Shown here: positions 1 to 6,572 of the stretch, piece by piece
How positions within the stretch are numbered: the first letter of the stretch is position 1
How the letters are laid out: every line of letters starts with the position of its first letter
NCBI GenBank assembly: GCA_030591195.1
Contig: JAUVBO010000033.1
Location: forward strand, 1-11,213
Length of the DNA stretch: 11,213 nucleotides
Source of the DNA: Pseudomonadota bacterium
GTDB lineage: Bacteria; Myxococcota; Polyangia; GCA-2747355; JACKDQ01
Direction: 5' to 3'
Position numbers and translations under genes: made by a program
The notes under the pieces: model-generated
Seen by the model: only the letters and a program-made list of their open reading frames with translations
Database searches by the model: none
Told to the model about the DNA's origin: nothing

Positions 1-353
1 CCGGGGGCGAGTTTCTGGGGGAGGTGCTGCAGCTCCCTGAGCTGCAGCACGTCCGATGGCTTGCGCAGCAGGTGGTTGACGCGAGGGTCACGCATGTAGC
101 CCGGCAGCTCCTTGACCGAAAACCGGGTCAACATCAGGATCACGTGAGCCCTGGAGGGCAGCTCGTCGAGCAGGGGCTCGACGCTGGTCAGCTTGGGCCC
201 GGTCTCGCAGACCAGCAGGCGGTAGCTGTCCCAGTGTTTGGGGCGCTCGGCCCCGACGATGATGTCGGTGCCGCGCTTGAGGGGGGACAGTATCCTCGCC
301 AGGGTCTTGGCGCGGGTTTTCGATGATGCAGCAATTAAGACCTTGGGGCGCAC
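1..353 (-). CDS. Degenerate receiver-domain (pseudo-response-regulator) protein, N-terminal part
   Basis: This is an open frame that starts at a GTG (353-351) and runs off the left edge, giving 117 residues. An in-frame TGA lies 18 codons upstream with no ATG, GTG or TTG between, so the GTG is the only conventional start. A TATCCT box at 379-384 and a weak AAGG fit a short leader. The translation has the rhythm of a CheY-like receiver: a first strand (RPKVLIAASS), a central strand ending YRLLVCETGP, a strand ending in Thr (VILMLT), then LLRKPSDV, which carries the usual Lys-Pro of the last strand. The two acidic residues after strand 1 are replaced (AASS), and the phospho-acceptor Asp position appears to be Glu. 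If it is a receiver, it should not be phosphorylated in the usual way. Whatever follows the receiver is outside the window. Receiver-like fold: fairly likely; role: unknown. Confidence 0.65.
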   Translation of the reverse strand, partial: MRPKVLIAASSKTRAKTLARILSPLKRGTDIIVGAERPKHWDSYRLLVCETGPKLTSVEPLLDELPSRAHVILMLTRFSVKELPGYMRDPRVNHLLRKPSDVLQLRELQHLPQKLAP

Positions 354-598
354 GGGTAATTCGCCTTCGCTCGAGGACAGGATAGAGTTTCCGTCAGCGT
401 GGCATCAGCCCTTTGGGGATCTGATGACGCGCGCCAGCTCCCGCCGCCCCGGTTCCTTCCCCAGGTATCCTATTACCATAACCGCTACCATAACCGAGTT
501 CGCGCATGAGGGGGAAGACTCAACTGCCCGTCATGATAGCTGATCAGCAGATGGGCTGGCACCTGCTTCAGCGACGCCTCGCGGCGGTTTGCGGAGCT
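354..598. other. Non-coding gap between the receiver-like gene and nfu
   Basis: No convincing gene is present. Reading in the minus direction after the nfu stop, there is a stem of 7 pairs with one G-U (arms 547-553 and 560-566, loop of 6). It has no T-run, so it is only weakly terminator-like. The gap also holds the 12-bp tandem duplication at 474-497 and a possible -10 box (TATCCT, minus strand, 379-384) for the receiver-like gene. Plus-strand open frames here overlap the receiver gene and look like shadows. Confidence 0.5.
474..497. repeat. 12-bp tandem duplication
   Basis: TACCATAACCGC is followed directly by TACCATAACCGA, two copies differing only in the last base. It lies in the gap upstream of the receiver-like gene and is more AT-rich than its surroundings. 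It could be a pair of binding half-sites on one DNA face (12-bp spacing is close to one helical turn) or simple slippage. Nothing else supports a function. Confidence 0.7.
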
Positions 599-982
599 CT
601 ATTCGCTGGGTGAGTAGTAGGGCGCCGTGGCGCCCGTGTGGTCGGTGGCGTCGATGACCTCCTCGATCTCCGGAATCTCCTCGCGGAGCACTCGCTCGAC
701 GCCGGCCTTGAGCGTGATGCGGGCTGCACCGCAGCCCTGGCAACCGCCGCTCATCTGCACATAGACCTTGTTCTCCTTGACGTCGACCAGTCCGATGTGG
801 CCGCCGTGGGAAGCAACCGCCGGGTTGATCTGCTGGTCGAGGAGCTGCTGGACCCGCTGCTTCAACGCCTGGCTCGCCTCGCTCGGAGTGTCCTCTGCCG
901 AGGGTGGGGCCGTCTCGGCAGCCTGGATTGAACGCGGGCTGTCCCAGGGATCAGCCTTGCCGTCTTGAGGCTTGTCGCTCAT
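599..982 (-). CDS. nfu: NifU C-terminal-domain Fe-S cluster carrier (Nfu type)
   Basis: This 127-residue protein carries or scaffolds Fe-S clusters and delivers them to client apoproteins in the cytoplasm. The first 40 or so residues are polar and Pro/Ser/Glu-rich, probably disordered. The rest is a complete NifU C-terminal domain. It contains the SHGGHIGLVDV stretch, the cluster-binding GCQGC motif (Cys81 and Cys84), LKAGVERVL, and the TDHTG...PYY tail that also ends E. coli NfuA. It lacks the A-type N-terminal domain of NfuA and the IscU-like domain of full NifU, so it is the short Nfu form. The ATG at 982 sits 9 nt after a GGGAG (992-996). A start-stop pair, ATG-TAG, lies between that site and the gene. 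It has its own promoter (1114-1142) and a leader with two inverted repeats. The family call is secure; the clients are unknown. Confidence 0.95.
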   Translation of the reverse strand: MSDKPQDGKADPWDSPRSIQAAETAPPSAEDTPSEASQALKQRVQQLLDQQINPAVASHGGHIGLVDVKENKVYVQMSGGCQGCGAARITLKAGVERVLREEIPEIEEVIDATDHTGATAPYYSPSE

Positions 983-995
983 GACCTACATCTCC

Positions 996-1016
996 CGTTG
1001 CGCACCGTCCGCAACG
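996..1016 (-). promoter_or_regulatory. Perfect inverted repeat abutting the nfu ribosome binding site
   Basis: The 7-bp arms (996-1002 and 1010-1016; plus strand CGTTGCG and CGCAACG) are separated by 7 nt. On the nfu transcript the 3' arm ends on the first base of the GGGAG ribosome binding site. It could be an RNA hairpin limiting ribosome access or an operator for a dimeric regulator. The symmetry is directly visible; the function is inferred. Confidence 0.5.
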
Positions 1017-1083
1017 CTCAGGACGAAGACCTCCGCCAGCCCGGTAGCCTCCCGCCAATGATCTCCGCAACCACGTGTTTTCA

Positions 1084-1100
1084 CTCGCCGCGTCGGCGAG
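1084..1100 (-). repeat. Perfect inverted repeat in the nfu leader
   Basis: CTCGCCG and CGGCGAG arms of 7 bp are separated by 3 nt, just downstream of the predicted nfu promoter. In RNA it would be a stable GC-rich hairpin. No T-run follows, so it is not a classic terminator. It may stabilise the 5' end or serve as an operator. Confidence 0.5.
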
Positions 1101-1113
1101 CAGGTTCCCGGTA

Positions 1114-1142
1114 AGTATATAGAACATCGGCCGCGGCTTGAA
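1114..1142 (-). promoter_or_regulatory. Predicted sigma-70-type promoter of nfu
   Basis: On the minus strand, TTCAAG (1142-1137) and TATACT (1119-1114) are separated by exactly 17 nt. The -10 matches consensus at 5 of 6 positions and the -35 at 3 of 6. It lies in a conspicuous AT-rich patch between the STAND stop and nfu. The predicted transcript has a leader of roughly 125 nt. This separates nfu transcription from the long gene upstream. Confidence 0.6.
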
Positions 1143-1245
1143 TAGGGGCGCCAGGCGTCCTTTTTCGCACCGCCGCAGCTGGGGGTACGTCCACCACGGC
1201 CGCGCCGCTACATCGGGCGGTCGTGTGCGGCCACCGCAGGCGCGG

Positions 1246-4200
1246 TTACCAGCCGTAGAGCCAGCTGACCACCCGCTCGGGCGACTCGGATCGGGTGGCC
1301 AGCGCGAGGGCGAGCCGGGCGGCGCTGCGAGTGACCACCGAGGTGCTGGCCGGCAGCTTCTTGACCGCCTGACGGAGCCAGGCGGCGCCGTCACGTCGGC
1401 CGTGAGTCGCGAGGGCGATGATCATCGTGCGCCTGACGATCGCGTTGCGTTCGCTTCCGCGCAGCAGCTGCCAGAGCCGCTCGGGCTCACAGACGCGGGC
1501 GAGGTGGGCCGAGAGCGCCGCCTGGGCCTCCGTGCGGACGTCGAGCGCCGGGTCCACCGCGCCCGCGACGAGTGCGGCGGCAGCGTTGGCGTCGTGGGGG
1601 GTCAGCGCCCCGAGGGCGCGCATCGCCATCCGCCGGCGCTCCTCGCTGCGGTGTCTCGCTGCCGTGAGCAGCAGCTTGGCGGCGGTGCCCACCGCCTCAC
1701 CCCGCACCTCGCCGAGGGCGGCGAAGGCCGCGCGGCGTTCGATCAGACCCTTGGCCCGGGTGCTGCGCCACAGCAGCTGTACCGCTGGCTCGCCAAGGCG
1801 CTGGCTCTGCTCGGCCAGGGCTCGCAGGGCCGCCAGGCGGAGACTTACCGCGTCCTCGCGCAGGGCCGACTCGAGCACCTTGAGCGAGCGTTTGCGGTCG
1901 CCGGTCCGCGCCAGCGCCTCGATCGCGGCGGCGCGGACTCTCTCTTCCGGGTGCACCGCCGCCTGCTGCAGCGGTGCGGTCAGCCCCAGCTGGCGCGCGG
2001 CCTGCAGCGCGGCGAGGCTCTCGGGCGCCTTGGTTCGCGCCACCACGAGCGACAGCGTGCGGCCGAGCTTGCGGGTCGCGTCGGACGGCTTGAGCAGGCG
2101 AGACGCTGCCAGCGCCGCTCGTAGCACCCGAGGTTGCTTGTCCTGGAGCAGCTCGTTGATCAACTCCACCGCTTGGGCCGGCTTGGGCGCCGAGAGCACC
2201 ACGAGCTTGGCGCTCGCCGCTCGCACTGTCGGGTCGGTGTCGCGGGTCAGCCTCCGCACCGAGCCAAAGAGGAAGCGCGGCTTGGGCGGCGGCCGGCGGG
2301 CGATGGCCCGGGCCACCGCGGCCCGGGTGGTGGCGTCACGGTCGCGCAGGTAGAAGCGCGACAGCCGGGCGAGCTTGGCCCCGCTGGTGCTGAGCGCTAG
2401 CGCCACGGCCTCGGCCGCCGCCTGCCGTACCACCGGGTCCTTGTCCACCGCCGCCTGGTCGGCCAGCCACCGGCCGAGGCGCGCGTTGGCCGCGGCGAGG
2501 GACTTGGCACAGCGGAGGGCCTGGGCGCGCAGGGTGGTGCGCTTGGTCTTCCAGGCGGAGGCGAGCACGATGGTTGCCAGCCGCCGGTTGACCTCGATCT
2601 CGCCGCTGCAGACCGCGCGCAGGGCCGCGTGAGCCACGTCGGCATGACGCCCGGCCCGGATCGCCTTGACGACGTCGGTCAGGGCCGCGCCACCGAGGCG
2701 CAGCAGCGCCACCACCGCCGCGCCGCGCACCGACTCGGCGGGATCGGTCAGCAGTCGCTTGAGCACCTTGACCCGGTCGGTCCGTTGGCCCTTGACCAGC
2801 CCCAGGCCGACCGCCGCTGCCCGGCGCATCGCCGCGCCGGTTCCCCGAGCGTACGACCGGGAGAGCTTCTTGAGCTTGTCCATCACCTCCTCGCCCTCGC
2901 CAAAGCGCGCCTGCAGGCCGATGGCGGTGGCGCGAACCTGGACGTGACGGTCGCTCGCCAGGCGGTTGACGATCGGCAGGATCCGGTTCGCCTTCAGCCG
3001 GTCGGCGATGCTGATCAACCAGCGCAGCATCTCGACCTGCCGCTTCGGCTGCTTGTCGCTGTCGAGCTGCTCCGTGAGGTAGTCGGCGATCCGGTCGGCC
3101 TGCTCGCGCAGCAGCTGACCTCGCAGCCGGTCGAGCTGGTCGGCGATCGGCGCCAGGGCTGCCCGGCCACCAGCGGTGGCCCGGTGCACGATCGCGAAGG
3201 CGCGCACCGGGCGATCCTTGCCCGCGGCCATCAGCTGGGCGAGGGCCTCGGTCTGGACCCGGGTGTCGACGTCTCGTAGCCGCTGGGGCAGCATCGACAG
3301 GGCGGTGTCGGGATCGAGCTTGACCAGCGCCTTGAGGGCCGCCAAGCGCACCTGGGCGTCATTGTCACCGGCCGCCTGGCGCAGGACCTTGAGGCCGCCC
3401 GAGCCCAGCCGTCGGGCCTCGCTGACCGCCATCCGTCGAACCGCTGGCCGGCTGTCGGCCACGCACTGCAGCAGTGCCTGTCGCGTCTCGGGTGAGTCGC
3501 CCGACAGCAGCGCGAGAGACTCGGTCGCCTTGCGCCGGTGCTGGCGGTCCCCGGCGGCAGCGAGCAGCACCTTGGCGCCCCCGGGATGTCCGGCGAGGGT
3601 CAACCACGCGCCGCGCCTCACCGGCGCCAGCGGGGCGAGCAGCTTGTCGAGCCAAGGGGGCACTGCGCCGTCGCCGTCGAGCAGGTCGCCGCTCAGCAGG
3701 CGCGTCGAGATCTGGCTCGAGAGCTCGGCAGGCACGGACGCCGCGGCGATGCCGCTGTCGACCACCACCTTGCCGAAGCGGTGAGAGAGCGGGAAGGCGA
3801 AGCTCAACGATGGCTCGCCGGCGCGGACCACCACGCGCTGGACGCTGGCCAGGGCGCTGGCGGTGTGCAGATAGGAGGATCCGGCGTTGAGCAGGTAGAG
3901 CACCAGCACCACGGCCAGCGGCAGGGCGAGCAGGCCAGCGAGCACTCCACCCCAGACCTGCACGCCACGCTGGGTCTTCTGGCGCTCGAGGTCGGACTGG
4001 GAAGCGCCGAGGTAGCGCCAGATCCCCAGCAGCTCGTGGGGCCGCAACAGCTGGCCGCCCTGCCGGCGTCGACGCAGGGCGAGGCGAGCGCGAGCCCGGC
4101 CCCGCTGGACCGGAGCGCAGTAGTCACGCACCGACTGGTGCAGGTAGGGATGGAGCAGCGAGTAGGTCTCGCCCGCGCGCGTGTCGTCGGCGTTCGCGGC

Positions 4201-5211
4201 GGTCAGCGTCGCCTCGGGAGATACCGACTGGTGTCGATCAACCAGCCCTTCGCGCTGCAGGGCAGATAGCACCACCGCCGCGGCGGGGATCGGCAGGCCC
4301 GAGCTCTGCGCCACCTCGCCGAGGCTGACGACTGCGCGAGGGTTCGGCTGCTCGGCAAACAGGGTCAAGGCGCGGCGGGCGCGCCAGCCACCGGCCCGGC
4401 CCGCGAGCAGCTCGACGTACGACGTCGACAGCACCTCGGCGCCGCCGACCCGGTTGAAGCCCTTGAGCGACGTGGCGCCGTTGAGCGCCGCGGCGTGGCC
4501 CACCGCCTGCAGGGCCGCTGGCATCACCGGGCCGCTGGCGCAAAGCTCGCCAGTGACCGTCTCGGGCAGCCCGGCCTCCATGTAGCCGCCACCGGCGAGC
4601 ACCATCCGCTCCATGATCTGCGCCGCCGCGGCCTGGTCGAAGCGCTCGACATCGACAGTGCGATCCTCCGGGATCGCCTCGAGGCCACGGGCGAGCTGGG
4701 CCAGCGCGTACGGATAGCCGCGATCGGTGGCGAAGACGAAGAGCGCTTGCGGGATCGATCGCAGGTGTGCGATCAGCCGCCGCATCTGCTCCTGTCGCTC
4801 GTCCTGGATCCAGGCCACCTGTTCGACGTGGTCGATCACCAGCAGCGGCCGCGCACCGCTCTGCTCCACCTGGCGCGCGAGCACGGCGAGCGGATCCTCG
4901 TCGGGGCTCGGCGGTCGGCCGAGCAGCTGGGTCAGCGCGCCGAGGAGCTGGCGCTGCCAGTCTTGGGCGCAGTCGAGGTAGATCGGCACCCGGCGGGCCT
5001 GCCCGACTAACGGCAGCAGCCCGGCGCGCAGCAGGGAGGTTTTCCCGACCCCCGCCTCGCCGGTGACCAGGATCGGGCCGTCGGTTTCGGCAGCTCCGAC
5101 CATCTGGACCAGCCGGTCCCGTTCCTCGTCACGCCCGAACAGCAGGCTCGCGTCGCTTTCCTCGTAGGCCGCAAGACCGCGAAAAGGCCCAGCACTCAGA
5201 CCGATTGGCAT
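1246..5211 (-). CDS. nSTAND1-like ATPase with one membrane helix and a long HEAT-repeat C-terminus
   Basis: This is a 1321-residue multidomain protein. Residues 10-30 carry the F-RGL-AY-E...FGRDEE entry motif typical of nSTAND1 NTPases. Walker A is GEAGVGKT (51-58). Walker B is LLVID (123-127), followed by Glu130. FATDR (160-164) fits a sensor position. Residues about 275-365 look like the helical/winged-helix part of a STAND module. A very basic stretch (369-383) precedes one hydrophobic helix (about 418-441). From about 525 to the end come HEAT-type repeats (units with VR.AA..AL), roughly twenty by length. The positive-inside rule puts the ATPase in the cytoplasm and the HEAT part outside. 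There is no recognisable effector domain. STAND proteins are ATP-driven switches, often in defence or signalling; the ligand here is unknown. The ATG at 5211 is the first start after an in-frame stop, and there is no Shine-Dalgarno. The TPR gene is divergent, 77 bp away. Confidence 0.9.
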   Translation of the reverse strand: MPIGLSAGPFRGLAAYEESDASLLFGRDEERDRLVQMVGAAETDGPILVTGEAGVGKTSLLRAGLLPLVGQARRVPIYLDCAQDWQRQLLGALTQLLGRPPSPDEDPLAVLARQVEQSGARPLLVIDHVEQVAWIQDERQEQMRRLIAHLRSIPQALFVFATDRGYPYALAQLARGLEAIPEDRTVDVERFDQAAAAQIMERMVLAGGGYMEAGLPETVTGELCASGPVMPAALQAVGHAAALNGATSLKGFNRVGGAEVLSTSYVELLAGRAGGWRARRALTLFAEQPNPRAVVSLGEVAQSSGLPIPAAAVVLSALQREGLVDRHQSVSPEATLTAANADDTRAGETYSLLHPYLHQSVRDYCAPVQRGRARARLALRRRRQGGQLLRPHELLGIWRYLGASQSDLERQKTQRGVQVWGGVLAGLLALPLAVVLVLYLLNAGSSYLHTASALASVQRVVVRAGEPSLSFAFPLSHRFGKVVVDSGIAAASVPAELSSQISTRLLSGDLLDGDGAVPPWLDKLLAPLAPVRRGAWLTLAGHPGGAKVLLAAAGDRQHRRKATESLALLSGDSPETRQALLQCVADSRPAVRRMAVSEARRLGSGGLKVLRQAAGDNDAQVRLAALKALVKLDPDTALSMLPQRLRDVDTRVQTEALAQLMAAGKDRPVRAFAIVHRATAGGRAALAPIADQLDRLRGQLLREQADRIADYLTEQLDSDKQPKRQVEMLRWLISIADRLKANRILPIVNRLASDRHVQVRATAIGLQARFGEGEEVMDKLKKLSRSYARGTGAAMRRAAAVGLGLVKGQRTDRVKVLKRLLTDPAESVRGAAVVALLRLGGAALTDVVKAIRAGRHADVAHAALRAVCSGEIEVNRRLATIVLASAWKTKRTTLRAQALRCAKSLAAANARLGRWLADQAAVDKDPVVRQAAAEAVALALSTSGAKLARLSRFYLRDRDATTRAAVARAIARRPPPKPRFLFGSVRRLTRDTDPTVRAASAKLVVLSAPKPAQAVELINELLQDKQPRVLRAALAASRLLKPSDATRKLGRTLSLVVARTKAPESLAALQAARQLGLTAPLQQAAVHPEERVRAAAIEALARTGDRKRSLKVLESALREDAVSLRLAALRALAEQSQRLGEPAVQLLWRSTRAKGLIERRAAFAALGEVRGEAVGTAAKLLLTAARHRSEERRRMAMRALGALTPHDANAAAALVAGAVDPALDVRTEAQAALSAHLARVCEPERLWQLLRGSERNAIVRRTMIIALATHGRRDGAAWLRQAVKKLPASTSVVTRSAARLALALATRSESPERVVSWLYGW

Positions 5212-5218
5212 GGCGAGG

Positions 5219-5224
5219 AGTCTA
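5219..5224 (-). promoter_or_regulatory. Predicted -10 box of the STAND-HEAT gene, leaderless arrangement
   Basis: TAGACT on the minus strand ends 7 nt before the ATG at 5211, so transcription would begin at or next to the start codon. No Shine-Dalgarno is present, and no in-frame ATG, GTG or TTG exists between the upstream stop and this ATG. The -35 region is poor (TCAACG at 17-nt spacing). The same TAGACTC string recurs at 8248-8254, upstream of the zinc-ribbon gene. Confidence 0.4.
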
Positions 5225-5242
5225 ACATGGCCCCGTCGGCCG

Positions 5243-5271
5243 TTGACCCCCCAGATCGCGGGTGATACGTT
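5243..5271 (+). promoter_or_regulatory. Predicted promoter of the TPR gene
   Basis: TTGACC (5243-5248) and TACGTT (5266-5271) are 17 nt apart. A TG dinucleotide one base before the -10 gives an extended -10. The start point would fall near 5278, about 10 nt before the ATG at 5289. This argues against initiation at the GTG at 5262, which would lie inside the promoter. Confidence 0.45.
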
Positions 5272-5288
5272 TGCTGTCCAGCCGCATC

Positions 5289-6527
5289 ATGACGGCCGAT
5301 CCTCCCAAGATAACGCGCGAACCCGACGTCGCTGCCCCCGCGGGTGGCGACAAGGTCGTGCGGCTCGACCAGACCTGGCGCGGGCGCCTGCGTCACGGTT
5401 TGCGCAAGCTGCGACAGGGCGACCATCGTGCGGCCGCCACCGCCTTCGAGCGAGCCCTCGCCGAGGCGCCCGACGAGCCGGAGGTGCTGCTGGCAGCCGG
5501 CCGGGCGCACGTCGGCCAGGCACGCTACGCCGAGGCCGAGGCGGTGCTACGGCGAGCCCTCGAGCTCCAGCCCGACAGTGTCACCGCGGCGGCGCTGTAC
5601 GCCCGGGTGCTCGGCCTGCACCTCGATCGCCAGGAGCAGGCCTTCGGCGTGATCCTCCGGTTCCTCGCCCGCCACCCGGACGCCGCTCCCCTCCACGTGA
5701 TTCGCGGCGAGCTGTTGCTCGAGGAGGGGGCGATCAGCGACGCCCGCGCGGCCTTCGGCATGGTCCTCGACCTGGACGTGACCGACCCGGCGGCTCGGCT
5801 CGGCGTGGCCCGCAGCTTCAACGCCGAGGGCATCACGCTCAGCGACGAGGGGGACAGCGAGCGGGCGGTCTTCTGCTTCAAGCGAGCGGCCGACCTTGAC
5901 CCCCAGTGGTCCGGGCCGCTGGTCAACCTCGGAGTGGTCTTCGGCCGCCTGGGTCGGCTCGACCGGGCGCTCGAGGCCTACGCCGAGGCGCTGGCTCGCG
6001 ACCCCGCCAACCCGGTGGCCTACTTCAACCTCGCCACCGCCCACCAGGAGCTCGGCGCCCACGAGGAGGCGATCACGGGTTTCGAGCAGCTGCTCGAGCT
6101 CTGCCCCGACTACCCGCAGGCCCGCATCGCGCTGGCCACCACGCTGGCCGAGCGCAACGACATCGATCGTGACGACCTCGACCGGGCCATCGGCCTGTTG
6201 CTCGAGGAGCTCGAGATCGACCCGCGGTCGGTGACCGCCTGGACCAGCCTCGGACTGGCCTACACCTGCAGCGGCAACCCCGAGCGCGGCGAGCAATGTC
6301 TGCTGCGCGCGCTTGGCCTCGACCCCGAGTACTTCAACGCCTACTACAACCTCGCGGCGCTCTACGTCGCCGAGCAGCGACACGACGACGCCGAGCGGAT
6401 GCTGCAGCATGCCCTCGAGCGACAGCCGGAGCAGACCTCCCGGCTGGTAGCCCAGGACCGCCAGTTCGACGCGGTGCGGGACCTGCCGCGGTTCAAGCGC
6501 ATCACGGACAGAGCACCGTCGGCGTGA
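5289..6527 (+). CDS. Tetratricopeptide-repeat protein
   Basis: This 412-residue protein consists almost entirely of TPR units after a polar N-terminus of about 35 residues. Typical units read A...Y..AL..DP, for example the stretches ending ALARDPANP, ALELQPDS and ALGLDPEY. The end (DRQFDAVRDLPRFKRI) matches the closing helix common to stand-alone TPR proteins. There is no signal peptide or membrane helix, so it should be a cytoplasmic protein-protein scaffold. The ATG at 5289 is preferred because the predicted promoter overlaps the alternative GTG at 5262, which would add nine residues. Neither start has a good ribosome binding site. It is divergent from the STAND-HEAT gene and convergent with rnz (45-bp gap without a clear terminator). 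It could be a STAND partner, but position is the only evidence. The TPR call is secure; the partner is unknown. Confidence 0.9.
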   Translation: MTADPPKITREPDVAAPAGGDKVVRLDQTWRGRLRHGLRKLRQGDHRAAATAFERALAEAPDEPEVLLAAGRAHVGQARYAEAEAVLRRALELQPDSVTAAALYARVLGLHLDRQEQAFGVILRFLARHPDAAPLHVIRGELLLEEGAISDARAAFGMVLDLDVTDPAARLGVARSFNAEGITLSDEGDSERAVFCFKRAADLDPQWSGPLVNLGVVFGRLGRLDRALEAYAEALARDPANPVAYFNLATAHQELGAHEEAITGFEQLLELCPDYPQARIALATTLAERNDIDRDDLDRAIGLLLEELEIDPRSVTAWTSLGLAYTCSGNPERGEQCLLRALGLDPEYFNAYYNLAALYVAEQRHDDAERMLQHALERQPEQTSRLVAQDRQFDAVRDLPRFKRITDRAPSA

Positions 6528-6572
6528 TGATTCTCGGCGTGACGATCCACACCCTCGGCGGCGGTGCCTCTG

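Noticed and set aside
24..543. Plus-strand open frames at the left edge
   Set aside because: They overlap the minus-strand receiver-like frame, which has strand/helix periodicity and the conserved Thr and Lys-Pro. The plus frames are low-complexity and lack a ribosome binding site.
1233..1246. Terminator after the STAND-HEAT gene (ACCGC/GCGGT stem, loop 4)
   Set aside because: The stem is only 5 bp, overlaps the stop codon and is not followed by a T-run.
1138..2353. Long plus-strand open frames (328 and 311 codons) opposite the STAND-HEAT gene
   Set aside because: They translate to Arg/Ala/Ser-rich low-complexity sequence with no motif or ribosome binding site, as expected for the antisense of GC-rich coding DNA. 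The minus frame gives a coherent HEAT protein.
2629..4269. Further plus-strand open frames of 216 to 243 codons
   Set aside because: They lie wholly inside the STAND-HEAT gene on the opposite strand. Their composition is shadow-like and no domain can be recognised.
5262..5288. GTG start at 5262 for the TPR protein
   Set aside because: It would lie within the predicted extended -10 promoter and adds only nine unremarkable residues. It is not excluded.
5547..6410. Minus-strand open frame of 287 codons opposite the TPR gene
   Set aside because: It is a Val/Gly/Glu-rich antisense shadow; the plus frame shows regular TPR units and the characteristic TPR C-terminus.
6528..6572. Bidirectional terminator between the convergent TPR and rnz genes
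   Set aside because: No convincing stem or T-run is visible in the 45-bp gap.
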